Below, piece after piece: positions 22,142 through 31,439 of a stretch of DNA of 64,000 nt. A program made the position numbers and the translations under genes. Numbering within the stretch: position 1 is the first letter of the stretch; each line of letters begins with the position of its first letter. This DNA is from Petaurus breviceps papuanus. Lineage: Eukaryota; Chordata; Mammalia; Diprotodontia; Petauridae. The notes under the pieces were generated by a model. The model worked only from the letters and a program-made list of their open reading frames with translations, did no database searches and was not told the DNA's origin. The stretch covers positions 98,829,801 through 98,893,800 of the forward strand of contig JAMXIF010001253.1 in assembly GCA_028583685.1 (NCBI GenBank), given 5' to 3'.

Positions 22142-22749
22142 TATAATGTTAATGGGATAACAAGATCTTCCCTGCCCATTAATAGGCCTCACATGGAGCC
22201 CACTAGGGGAGGGACTTGCCTAAGGAGTAGTTTGCTTAGGGGGACGCTTGCTTGTAGGAAGGTTTCTACAACTTTTGGTACTAAGTTGATTAGGCACTGA
22301 GTCACAAGAGTTTGTGATACCTTCTGGCTCTGAGAAGTGTATATATATATGTATGTATACTCTGAGTTGGTATTTCGCTTTGGGAGTTTGCTTATGAGAA
22401 AAAACTGTGATTTCCTGGTCAAGACTCTGAGTAGCCATATGTTCAGAAGTGTGACTACTCAGATGTAAAGACTCTCTAGATTCAGTGGTATATGTAAAGT
22501 GTATAGCAATGTTGCTTTGATTCAGGCAGTCAGAGCCCTGTCTGTTGGTCTTTGTACTAGTTTCTCTGTTTGTATTTTCTCTGTATTTTTCCACCATTCA
22601 GGGTGCTGACTTTTCCCCTGAACTGGTGAATGTAATTAAAGTAGATTGTTACTCCTTTAAAAGTTACCTTTCCTTAAAAAAAAAAAAAAGCAGATCAAAG
22701 AACCTGTACTAGCAGCCATCATGGGTGTGCTAGGGTGCTTGCTGTCACA
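22142..22749 (+). mobile_element. Solo LTR of an endogenous retrovirus (family A)
   Basis: A 608-bp LTR sits inside a MAR1 SINE. Removing it restores the SINE exactly at ...CCATGGTC/ACACAGCTAC.... The flanking 5-mers TGGTC and GGGTC are a near-perfect target-site duplication. The U3 start shares AAGATCTTCCCTGCCC with the LTRs at 33616-34020 and 59616-60142. The U5 end (GCAGATCAAAGAACCTG, TGTGCTAGGGTGCTTGC) aligns with the corresponding end of the 59616-60142 LTR. An A run near 22676-22689 is an internal expansion, not an A tail. No internal viral sequence is attached. The 5-bp duplication fits class I or ERV-L type elements; the family is not certain. Confidence 0.85.
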
Positions 22750-22754
22750 GGGTC

Positions 22755-22852
22755 ACACAGCTACTAAGTATCTGAGGCCATATTTGAATTCAGGTCTTCC
22801 TGATTCAAGACCCACTCCTTTATTCACTGTACCACTTAGCTGCCCATCAGAA
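22755..22852 (-). repeat. MAR1-type CORE-SINE, right part of the split copy
   Basis: ACACAGCTACTAAGTATCTG, AATTCAGGTCTTCCTGATTC and CACTGTACCACTTAGCTGCC complete the SINE begun at 22005. Confidence 0.88.
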
Positions 22853-22859
22853 TAGGATT

Positions 22860-23496
22860 TTATATTATAATAAGGATACTTGAGAGCTAGGTAGTTACCT
22901 GACAAAGACTGATAAGGGTCTATTAGGCTTCAGAAAGGAAAAAGGGGAACCTGCTTTTGACCTTATACAGACATGAAAAAAATCTATGTTAAGAAACAAG
23001 AAGGGCAGCATAACCTCTTGACCAGGAGGTCCATGAGCCATTCTAGGACAAGTTTCCCCTTTAGGAGAAGTAGCCATAGCAATTGTCTAGGGAATCTGCA
23101 TCAGGCAAACCAAGTAGGACTGAGGGGAAATGGTCAAGGGTAAGGAAGGACTTCCAAGAAGCCAAAACCATCAGAACCATCTGGGGGACAAAGAAGACAA
23201 TTTGAGAAGTTCAGTGGAGAAAGTCCTCAGATCCTGAGAGGATTCCATGAAAGCCAGGAAAGTAAGGGTCTTTTTCCACTGAGGACCCAGGGGTGAATGG
23301 AAGGCACCAGAAGAATTTAGATGAGAATCTTTAGTTTCAGGTTGGTAAAACAGTCCCCTTCAAGGTAAGTTCAAGATGGCCTGAAGCTCAAGGGAGGAAT
23401 CTCAGGTAGGGAGTTCAGATAAGAAATATCCTTCCTAAGTTAGGGGATTCCACACCTGCCAAGAGGACTAGGAAGCAGATTCTAACAGAGACCAAA
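22860..23496. other. Unassigned purine-rich sequence
   Basis: The + strand is G/A-biased, with phrases such as AGAACCATCTGGGGGACAAA and GGTAAGTTCAAGATGGCCTG. It resumes at 23829-23950 after the SINE pair. It may be an old transposon interior, but I do not recognise a family. The 60-codon antisense frame is unsupported. Confidence 0.35.
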
Positions 23497-23507
23497 AATC
23501 CCCAAAG

Positions 23508-23817
23508 CGGGGTCAGCCAGGTAGCACAGGGAGTAAGAGCACTGGCCCCAGTGTCAGGATGACCTGGGGATCGAATCCAGGCTCAGACACTTAGCACCCA
23601 CCCAGAAACACCTGGCCATGTAACCTTGAGCAAGTTACTTAACTCCAATTGCTTAGGGGTGGCCAGGTGGCTCAGCGAGTAAGAGCACTGGCCCCAGTGT
23701 TGGGATGACCTGGGGATCAAATTCGGGCTCAGATACTTAGCAGCACACCCAGAAATAACTGGCTGTGTAACCTTGAGCAAGTTACTTAACACCAATTGCT
23801 TACAAAAAAAAAAAAAG
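23508..23817 (+). mobile_element. Head-to-tail SINE pair inside one TSD
   Basis: Two copies of one tRNA-derived SINE subfamily (AGCACTGGCCCCAGTGT, GATGACCTGGGGATC, TGTAACCTTGAGCAAGTTAC) lie head to tail. Monomer 1 is 23508-23655; monomer 2 is 23656 to about 23802. They join at ...CCAATTGCTTA/GGGGTGGCC... with no A tail between. Only monomer 2 has an A tail. A single direct repeat AATCCCCAAAG brackets the pair at 23497-23507 and 23818-23828. The simplest reading is one dimeric retroposon; an insertion into a monomer's tail is the alternative. Confidence 0.9.
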
Positions 23818-23984
23818 AATCCCCAAAGTTTTGGCAATCTGAATCTACTTTGGCTAACAACCCAAGAGCTTGACTTGACCCAACATTCAAGAAACCATGG
23901 AAGAACTGAGGTCAGCTGACTCCTAAGACAAGATCTAAACAGAATCCTCTGCATTTCCTGTATGTAATCAGGTCATATCATAAC

Positions 23985-24265
23985 AACAATGATAATAGCT
24001 AGCATTTAGATAATGATTTAAGGTTTGCAAAGTACATACACAATCTCATTTGATTACTATGTGCCTGATAATATCTCTTTTAATCTTCTTCCCTCTGAAA
24101 TAGATGTCATTGTTATCTTAGTTTTACAGATGAGTAAACTGAGGCTAAGTTAAGTGAGAGGTTAAGTGGCTCATGTTCCAGAGTCATGCAACTAGTGTCT
24201 GAGAAAGAATTTGAACTCAGATCTTGCTGTCTCCCAAGCTCTGCATTTTTACACATCATGCCACC
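23985..24265 (-). repeat. MIR/THER-type CORE-SINE
   Basis: ATAATAGCTAGCATTTAGAT, TTTACAGATGAGTAAACTGA, a decayed GTCATGCAACTAGTGTCTGA and TTGAACTCAGATCTTGCTGT in antisense; ends at CATGCCACCTAGATTG. A short extra block (24060-24100) interrupts the core. Confidence 0.8.
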
Positions 24266-24464
24266 TAGATTGAAGTTCAAAACTCAAACAGAAGTAAAGT
24301 TTAGAAGATTCTAGGCTTCCTTCTTCCTATATTTTACTCGGAAGGTTTCTCTAATGTAACTTTTCTTATTACTTAATATTTTGAACTTCTGTGTGTTTCC
24401 ACATAGAAGTCATTAGTTATTTTAAAAAAACCTTTAAAAACCTAAAGAAAAAACTAAAGCAGCT

Positions 24465-24592
24465 AGGTGCCTTGGTGAATAGAGTAAGGCCCTGGAATCA
24501 GGAGTTCCTCAGACACTTGACCCTGAACCAGTTATATGACCTTGGGCAAGTCATTAACCCCAATTGCTTTGTCTTCCCCCCTCCAAAAAAAT
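24465..24592 (+). mobile_element. tRNA-derived marsupial SINE
   Basis: GCAGCTAGGTGCCTTGGTGA, CCTGGAATCAGGAGTTCCTC, TATATGACCTTGGGCAAGTC and CCCAATTGCTTTGTCTTCCC, with a short A run at the end. The middle is shortened by an internal deletion. Confidence 0.85.
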
Positions 24593-24599
24593 GTTAAAC

Positions 24600-25020
24600 A
24601 ACAGCAACAAACCCCTGAAGAAAGGTTGTGTGATGATTTCCTGGAGAGCAGAACAGGGGAGAAGAGAAAACTTGGAAGAGAATAAAGATTTATCAACAGG
24701 AAGCTAATAGAGAGAATTTGTGAGGCAAGTCCTGGTGTTCATAAAGAAGAGTGAAAGCCATAGGACACAGTAGATCTGAGGAGCCTCCAAGGTTTCAGAG
24801 AAAGGAGAAGAGAAAATAGCACCAAAGATTTTACTTCACAGCTGTTGCTAGTACCAATCAATGTTGCATAAGTGTTTGGTCAGTTCTTCAAAGGACTGGC
24901 TTTAAAATTCAGCCATTGTTTGATGCATGCTCTAGGAGTGCCTCGTACCTGAAAGTCACATTATGAATGTTTACTGACTTAAATCATTCCTTCATACATC
25001 TTTATTGTAGGATAGAGTTT
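24600..25020. other. Unassigned purine-rich sequence
   Basis: G/A-biased like 22860-23496. No gene or repeat family is recognised. Confidence 0.35.
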
Positions 25021-25024
25021 ATGG

Positions 25025-25220
25025 AAGCTAGGTGATGCAGTGGTTAAGAGTATTGGACCTGGAGTCAAGAAGTTCTGAGTTCAGATAAGGTCTCGCACAT
25101 TTCCTTACTCTGCTGATAACAGCACCTACCTTCCAGGGGTGATGTGAGAATCAGATGAGATAATATTTTTGAAGTGTTTTGTAAACCTTAAAGTGCCATG
25201 TAAATATTAGCTATTATAAT
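25025..25220 (+). repeat. MIR-type SINE
   Basis: AAGCTAGGTGATGCAGTGGT, TTGGACCTGGAGTCAAGAAG, a shortened middle, AGAATCAGATGAGATAATAT and CCATGTAAATATTAGCTATT in sense. Confidence 0.78.
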
Positions 25221-25229
25221 TCTAAGTTC

Positions 25230-25980
25230 AATGAAATCTAAATGTAGAGACCAGGAGATACCTATAAAATTGAGTTCATACACATTTGCATAGTCCTTTG
25301 TATTTATTTATAATTTTGATTATTGGATCTCTATCATATTCCTCTGAGCTCAATTCTGTTATTTTTTTAGATTTTAAATGGCAACAGGGAAAACAGCACC
25401 AAATTCTTCTCCATCACCCACCCTTCTTGTTCTCCCACCGGTCATTCTGAGTAATGGGGCAGGGAGTCATTTTTGATGCTTCTTCCTTATGTCAATTAAA
25501 GGAGAAGGAAGTTAATCCAGGGGGCAGTAGCTAGCCATTTGACTGAAGTTCTGATTCCTTTTTCCCTCAGGATTTGGAGGGAAGGTGGGCAAGGGGAGGA
25601 GAGCAGTACTCCAGTTCTGTTGGAGACTACTTTGGGGCTCTTATTTTGGAACAATATTTTCTGGGTTGTGTTTTGCTTCCTCTCCTCACTTCATCTTTTG
25701 AAAACAAAATTTTCTGGGTCATGCTTCCCTCCCTCCCCTCTCTTCTCTTTCTCTCCCTGTCTTTTTTCTTCTCTGTTCTTCCCTTTCCCTTTCCTTTTTC
25801 TTCTCCTCCACTTCCCCCACCCCAGTTCCAAGTGACCAAGGAATAAGACAAGGCTGTGAGATGGGGAAGGAAGGACCATAGAGAAGGTGATCAGGATTGC
25901 AAGAGAGGAGAGAAAATCTTCCAGTTACTTTCCTCTGCCTCCCCATCAGCACACCTCAAATCCCATGTTCTCCTTAGCAT
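25230..25980. other. Unassigned sequence with pyrimidine-rich patch
   Basis: A C/T-rich patch (25715-25825) explains the overlapping Phe/Ser/Pro-rich and Lys/Arg/Glu-rich frames. No gene is supported. Confidence 0.4.
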
Positions 25981-25984
25981 TTTA

Positions 25985-26142
25985 TTTTTTTTTTTTAAGA
26001 GGGAAGGTAGGGCAATTGGGGTTAAGTTACTTGCCCAAAGTCACATGACTAGTTTTGTGTAAAGTATCTGAGGCTGTATTTGAACTCAAGTCCTCCTGAC
26101 TCCAGGGCTGGTGCTCTATTCACTGCACCACCTAGCTGCCCC
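25985..26142 (-). mobile_element. A-tailed tRNA-derived marsupial SINE
   Basis: T run, GGGCAATTGGGGTTAAGTTA, CTTGCCCAAAGTCACATGAC, ACTCAAGTCCTCCTGACTCC and CACTGCACCACCTAGCTGCC in antisense. The full head is well kept, so it is fairly young. Confidence 0.93.
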
Positions 26143-26164
26143 AGAACCTTATCTTGTTTTCATC

Positions 26165-26300
26165 TAATCCCACCAATCAACAGGAATTTATTGTGTCTAT
26201 TATATGGCAAGTACTAGGGAATTCAAAGACAAAAACAAAAGTTCTTGCCCTCAAGGAGCTTATAGTCTATTAGAGAGTTAACATATAGAGAGCCAAGTAA
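26165..26300 (-). repeat. L2 3'-end fragment
   Basis: CAACAGGAATTTATTGTGTC, AGGGAATTCAAAGACAAAAA and TTGCCCTCAAGGAGCTTATA are the antisense of the L2 tail. Confidence 0.8.
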
Positions 26301-26342
26301 CTTGTGCTAAGACCAATATCTACTAGGATTCTTTCCTCCTCC

Positions 26343-26681
26343 TGTAACAGGGGTGCAAGAGTGATTAATTTCCCTTAAAAGGCAGCATAGCTGTCTCCAG
26401 GACCTGATTGGCCTCCTCCTTCCTTGAAAAAAGACTCCTGATCACCTAAGGGGCATAAAAAATTGTACCTTTCCAACCCTGTGAATGTTGAAAGACCATA
26501 AAAGTCACCATACTCTAACCTGCTTACCGGATGCACTTTCATAAATCCGTGTCTATAGAAGCGCTACTATGGTCTTATTGAATATCATTGCTATGTTAGA
26601 GCAAAGTAAACCTCTTTTTGTTAACTGTTCAATGACTTATGAGCCTCTCATCATGTCCCAAAATTTGAACCTAAGTTAACA
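26343..26681 (+). mobile_element. ERV-L-like LTR
   Basis: A TG...CA-bounded 339-bp block starts TGTAACAGGGGTGCAAG and ends CCTAAGTTAACA. A TATA-like CATAAAAAA lies near 26455, about 110 bp from the start, and an R/U5-like GCAAAGTAAACCTCTTTTTG lies near 26602. A primer-binding site follows at 26688. It is distinct in sequence from family A. No target-site repeat could be fixed, so the boundaries rest on the TG/CA ends and the primer site. Confidence 0.55.
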
Positions 26682-26687
26682 AGGTAT

Positions 26688-26697
26688 TGGTGTCAGG
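26688..26697 (+). other. tRNA-Leu-type primer-binding site
   Basis: TGGTGTCAGG is complementary to the 3' end of leucine tRNAs (CCTGACACCA) and lies 6 bp past the LTR end. Leucine-type primer sites give ERV-L its name. Internal sequence downstream (to about 27060) shows no recognisable viral domain. Confidence 0.55.
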
Positions 26698-27085
26698 CCT
26701 GCGCGTAATATAGAAAATGAGGCACTCAGGGAGAGATGACAGGAGGACACCAATATTCCCTGTCAAACTAAGGCTCGAACTGAGGTCTCACGAGTTATCA
26801 CTAAAGAAGAACTGAGTTTAGGATTCATAGCTGGATTTGCCTAGTCAGTTCCTAGCTCTTTAAGATATTCTGCTTGTCAGAAAGCAAAACTAAATTTGAT
26901 AATTTCTCCCATTTATTAAAAAAAATTGCCCTAGGGTTTGGCTAAAGGTTACCACTTTAGAGCTTATGAAATATTTTTGTCCCAATTAATCAGGAAAAGA
27001 TAGAAGATTATTCTTTCTTAAGAGGAAAAGAGTCAGACATTTAAAGAGTGATGGGAATGTTTATTTTTTTCCCACTATTTTTTTT
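26698..27085. other. Unassigned, possibly retroviral leader remnant
   Basis: Sequence after the primer site holds no recognisable coding domain. It could be the remnant of a leader or unrelated host DNA. Confidence 0.3.
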
Positions 27086-27089
27086 TCCA

Positions 27090-27650
27090 TAGAGGGATGA
27101 TGGGAAATATGATTTCATTCTCTGGTAGCTTCTAACTGCCTGGGACAACTAGAGTGTGTCTGATGATCTAGTTAATTTCTGGGCTTGCATTAGATTTCTA
27201 CTGCAGACCGTGCCAAATAGCAGCCTCTTATATCAAGCTCATAGGCCTTTAGTGTCAAAAATAGCTCTTCAGATATTAATATATGTGTTTTAAAAATAGC
27301 ACCTTTTCCCTTTCTATTCCTAGCTGAAATCTTTCTGCACATATGTTCTTCTAAACCACCACTGAGCTAATTCTCTTCTTGTCTCTCTGCCTCCCCCCAA
27401 CCTAACATTATGTTTGCATGATCACATGTGAACATAATGGATTAGAGTGCAGCACCCAAGGTGCACACAGCCCAGCTGTTTTGTGCAAATAGAGTAGGAA
27501 TTTGCTGATTAAAACTGGTTGATTACAATTGTAGACCTGGTCTGGATTGAATATTTACTAGCCAGACATTCGGTTAAATGGTAAAAGGAATGAAGTTTAT
27601 TGTCACCTCAATTTTGCTGTAACATGGAGTGTCTTGATGGTCTGTGTACT
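27090..27650. other. Candidate conserved non-coding element
   Basis: Repeat-free unique sequence. Visible motifs: palindromic E-box CACATGTG (27423-27430), paired-class homeodomain P2-type site TAATGGATTA (27435-27444), CAGCTG (27473-27478), octamer-like TGCAAAT (27484-27490), then CTGATTAAAACTGGTTGATT. This density fits a developmental enhancer. Function is inferred from motif density only. Confidence 0.35.
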
Positions 27651-28244
27651 TTTGTATGGTGCTCAAATAGGTTCTCATCTATATAAATGTATCCTTAATG
27701 GGAAAGGGCCATTGGGGCTATTGTGTCTTGGGCATGGCTGGCTAGGGAACAGAGCTGTAGCTTCAGTGGGACCATAGATGTCCAAGCACCAGTAACAACA
27801 GGCCTGAAACAAAGAGATTTTGGTGATTCTTCCCCTTCTTCCCTTCTCTTCCTCTCCCCTCCTCCCATTTTCCTTTTTGCTCAGGACAACCTCCTTACTA
27901 TAAATGGGTGGTATTGAATAGTCTGGGCTTCTTGTCCAACCAGAGGAAAGTTGTTTCTGCTACCAGGAAATCTGTAGACTGTCAACATAAATACTCATTT
28001 GAAGGTGAGCTGCAAAACAGTATTATTAGTATTGGATGGGAAGAAGTCCAGCTTGAGTAGAAGTGTGTAAGGAAGAAGGAGCAGAACCCAAGGGTGGGGA
28101 CATCAGCATGTGAATGTGGGCAGTCTATGGGATATCCCAAATGCTTTCTTATTTGATTAATTAGTCTCCAGTATGTATGGAACTAAAGGATTACAAGTAA
28201 TACGAAAGCCCTGGGGGATCACATAAAAAACTGTACAGTCTTTG

Positions 28245-28365
28245 TGAATAAATAAATCAATGAATGAAAATAATTAAGTTTAATAAGAACTAGGGATACA
28301 AAGTCAAAGGCAAGACAACCCCTGATTTCAAGTAACTTGCATTCAAATAGGGAGTAACACTTCTG
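28245..28365 (-). repeat. L2 3'-end fragment
   Basis: CAATGAATGAAAATAATTAA, GGATACAAAGTCAAAGGCAA and AGTAACTTGCATTCAAATAG follow the L2 tail in antisense. Confidence 0.6.
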
Positions 28366-28528
28366 AGGAATGGTGGCCAGAGAAGAGAAGAATATTTTGG
28401 TTTAGTCTTTAGGTTTGGTTTGGTCTCTAGGATGTTGAGTGGAATAATTGAGCACATTCTTGATACATCCTCTCTGGAAGTAATGGTATCATTCATCTGA
28501 TTATAGTACTCTGAGAAAGGTGTGTTGA

Positions 28529-28529
28529 T

Positions 28530-28577
<48 letters not shown>
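28529..28577. repeat. (GT)n microsatellite
   Basis: About 24 GT units. A second, shorter (TG)n lies at 28686-28706. The antisense Thr-His repeat frame is an artefact. Confidence 0.95.
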
Positions 28578-28579
<2 letters not shown>

Positions 28580-28709
28580 ATGGAGGTGGGTTGAAGGAGT
28601 GCAGTGACAGGGTAAAAAATGGTGAAAAATGCCTGGGGTAGAGAAATTTTGTTGAGGACGGCTAGATATAGAACATTCATATAGATTGTGTGTGTGTGTG
28701 TGTGTAGGA

Positions 28710-28955
28710 ATGCTATAGAGAAACACTGTGTTCCTTACTGGCACTAGAAAGATTCATTTTAGACAGAGCCTATCTTCTTCCTGGTTAAGCTGATCATTTC
28801 AAAGATGGACACATTAATGGTTAGCCAAGGACTGAACAGAAGAATAGACAGATCCACAATATAGTATGGCTGTTGTCACAGATTGGTGAGAGTATTCAGG
28901 TCCTTTTGCACCTTTGCAAATTGAATTGAGATAAATTTTATCTTTCCATTTATAA
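28710..28955. other. Unassigned sequence
   Basis: No gene or repeat family is recognised. Confidence 0.35.
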
Positions 28956-28959
28956 AATA

Positions 28960-29470
28960 GTGATAGTCTCAAGTTGCAGAGTGCAAAATTCTGAGATTGC
29001 CATAGTAACTATGCTTTTCGTGGAAAGTAATTGAAAAATAGACTTTTTTTTTTTTTACAAAAATGGAATGCTGATGCTCATATTTATAAAGGAATTAATT
29101 TACTGACTGATAGAGGGGAAAAGGAGAAAGATGAACCATCTAGTTGCATTTTAATGTGATTGTAATTATGCCCAGGATTGCAGTCAGCTTAAACTTGTTC
29201 TTGTATTTTTATAGTGGAGAGTGCTATTGCACAGTCTGTCTTTAGATGCTGTTTCCAGAAATATATATAGTAATAAGGAATCAGCAAATGTATTCGATAA
29301 AAATTGAAAGGAGGCTCCAATTTGTTTCTTGCCATTATCAGTTTGATGAATGTTAAAATTGCTTGCTGGGTATTTAATCGCTATTCATGATTAGTGTAGC
29401 TCTGATACTATAGGAATATCTTCTGCATGTTTGCCACTAGCAATTAGGGATCTCTTTCCTATCACAGGTG
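28960..29470. other. Candidate conserved non-coding element
   Basis: Repeat-free, AT-rich unique sequence with ordered motifs: CATAGTAACTATG palindrome (29001-29013), TAAAGGAATTAATTTACTG, TGCATTTTAATGTGATTGTAATTATGC around 29140-29170, GGTATTTAATCGCTATTCAT (29370-29390), and CTAGCAATTAGGG. Homeodomain-type TAAT/ATTA cores are frequent. Conservation is inferred, not measured. Confidence 0.33.
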
Positions 29471-29474
29471 TAAT

Positions 29475-30185
29475 CATAAGCCTGAAGACATAAAAATTTA
29501 GGAGGAAAAATGATTGGGGTAGGTGACAGCTATAAATCACAATAATGATCTCATTCCAGAAATGTGTTTAGTGGGTTGATATTATTTTAACAAAGACTCA
29601 CCTATGTGTGGGCTACATATTTATTTTGGTTTGACCCCTGGGATTCTTCTGCAGTGATTTGGGGTTACTACTAGAAAAATTTGTGCTGTTTCTGAATCAG
29701 GTACCAAAAGGAATGGACCTTTAATAGGGGAATATCAGGCACCATGACAAGCAACAGGAGAAATGTTTTGGAGAGGAGGCTCATTGCCCACCAAATAATG
29801 CCATTCAACCTTCATCTATGAGAGTATTCCCTCTTGACAGGAGTTATGATAATTCATCACCTCTCTCACGACTATTCTCATTATATCAGGGGCAAAAGCT
29901 TATCTAATGGCAGAATTTCAGGTATCGAAGAGCAAGTGGGAGTGCTCTTTTGGAGAATAGGCACCCCTCCTGACCTCCTGACACCATACAGTAAAGTAGT
30001 ATCATCTAGGGGGTGGCCCACTTTGCCTTCTTGCAAGAACAAATGCTTTCAATGGTTACCGTCTCTGGGATGGCTTGGCTGAAATGCACAAATACTTTTC
30101 TCCCCTCACTCAGGGCCAGAAAACACTTTATTTCCTTGACTGGTACAGATAAGTTTACCAAAGATAGCACTCATTTACAACCTAA
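29475..30185. other. Unassigned sequence upstream of the R4-like LINE
   Basis: No clear repeat. The 3' part (from about 30010) may belong to the LINE that follows, but no motif is recognisable there. Confidence 0.35.
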
Positions 30186-30189
30186 CACA

Positions 30190-30960
30190 GACTCATGTAT
30201 GAAACAAGGAGGAGGAGAATGTAAGACAGCAATTAGTACTGCCTTACAGAGCAGAGAAAAGAATTGCCTAGAGAATGAGTCAGCAAAGACCTTGGCATAG
30301 TAGACCCAGATAAATCTTGTGATCCTGAGAGCATTTCTGGATGAAAATGAGAAAAGGGCAACAAATGATCAGGAAATAAAACAGGTCTGCTGTCATGTCT
30401 CTGGTGACCTAGATTCATCACCAACTATAATAAAACCATAACAGTTGTAAATAATTACAGCAACAACAATAATAATAAAAAATGGATGAATTGTGTAGAT
30501 TGGTTTGCAGAAATAGAGGGGCTTACTGTTGCAATATCAGATCAGATCATTGCTATCAGAAAGTACAGAAAGGTCAAAGTTACAGAACCCAGATTTATTG
30601 ACTGATGTAGATTTTGCAAGGAAATGATAGAAACTCAGATGCAACATATCACTGCAGATTGCAACACCTTAATACCTACTAAATACACAGAAAAATATAA
30701 TCAAGTGACCAGAATTATACACCAGAAACTTACACTCCTTGTAGACTTAAAAAAAGACAACCCCCATAATACAAATACTGTACAACCTTAAAAATATACT
30801 TGACAATTCAACAAATAAAAGGCATGAGAACTGGAATATCAAAATTGTCTGCACATAACTTTGACCCACTAAGAACTTAAGAACAACACTTTTAATTGCT
30901 ATCACCCCACTGAATACCCATAACCTCCAATCTATGTAGAATTAAAAACTTTCGAAATAT
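30190..30960 (+). mobile_element. R4/Dong-like LINE 3' fragment, decayed
   Basis: In sense, 30515-30730 translates with one interruption as CVDWFAEIEGLTVAISDQII, then a short basic run, then the zinc-finger-like block CRFC...HITADC followed by NTLIPTKYTEKYNQVTRIIHQKL. This matches the segment after the reverse transcriptase in the R4/Dong group: an 'AAQDQ' motif, a CxxC...H...C knuckle, then a 'KYxxRHNxVxxxIH' helix. Upstream, QGGGECKTAISTALQSREKNCLE (30205-30275) fits the 'GGRGL...EKNxL' position. An in-frame stop sits just before the first Cys, and the C-terminal endonuclease is not readable after about 30780. No ends or TSD were found. Confidence 0.6.
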
Positions 30961-30964
30961 AGAG

Positions 30965-31235
30965 ACTTAGTGGAAGAAGGTAAAACCTTGTGGAAATGGG
31001 AAGTAGTACATATCTTTTCTGTTATGCTGTTTGATCCTTGAGATGTCTTTCCAGAGAGTGTATAAAAAATAAACTTGGATCCCACCATTTTTACTCAGTT
31101 ACAAAAAATTATCATTTGATTCTCATTTGTGTCATAGTTCACTGAACTTGATGTATAAAAGAACAGAAGTGGTATAGTGACTTGTTCTAGGACTTTCTTT
31201 TGAAATTTCATTCAATATAAGATGAGAAGAAAGAA
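30965..31235. other. Unassigned sequence after the R4-like LINE
   Basis: May hold the LINE's 3' UTR; nothing diagnostic is visible. Confidence 0.3.
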
Positions 31236-31239
31236 AAAA

Positions 31240-31430
31240 CTAATAATGATGATTTGATATTTATATAGTGCCTAAATGCTCACAAAATGTTTTTTTAGGT
31301 ATTATCTTATCTGAGCCCCAAAACAACTCTGTGAGGAGAGACTACAGGTATTATTATCACCATTTTATAAATTCAGAAACTTAAGTCTCAGTGAGACTAA
31401 GTGATTTGTCCATGGTCATTCAGGTAATCT
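31240..31430 (-). repeat. MIR-type SINE
   Basis: ATATTTATATAGTGCCTAAA, TATTATCTTATCTGAGCCCC, AACAACTCTGTGAGGAGAGA and CATTTTATAAATTCAGAAAC in antisense. The head is lost where L2 begins. Confidence 0.65.
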
Positions 31431-31439
31431 CCATTATAA

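Noticed and set aside
22676-22689. A run read as the A tail of a retroposed LTR transcript
   Set aside because: The sequence after it aligns with the U5 end of the related LTR at 59616, so the A run is internal.
28493-28744. CRISPR-like or tandem regulatory repeats in the GT-rich area
   Set aside because: Simple (GT)n microsatellites with no spacer-repeat structure.
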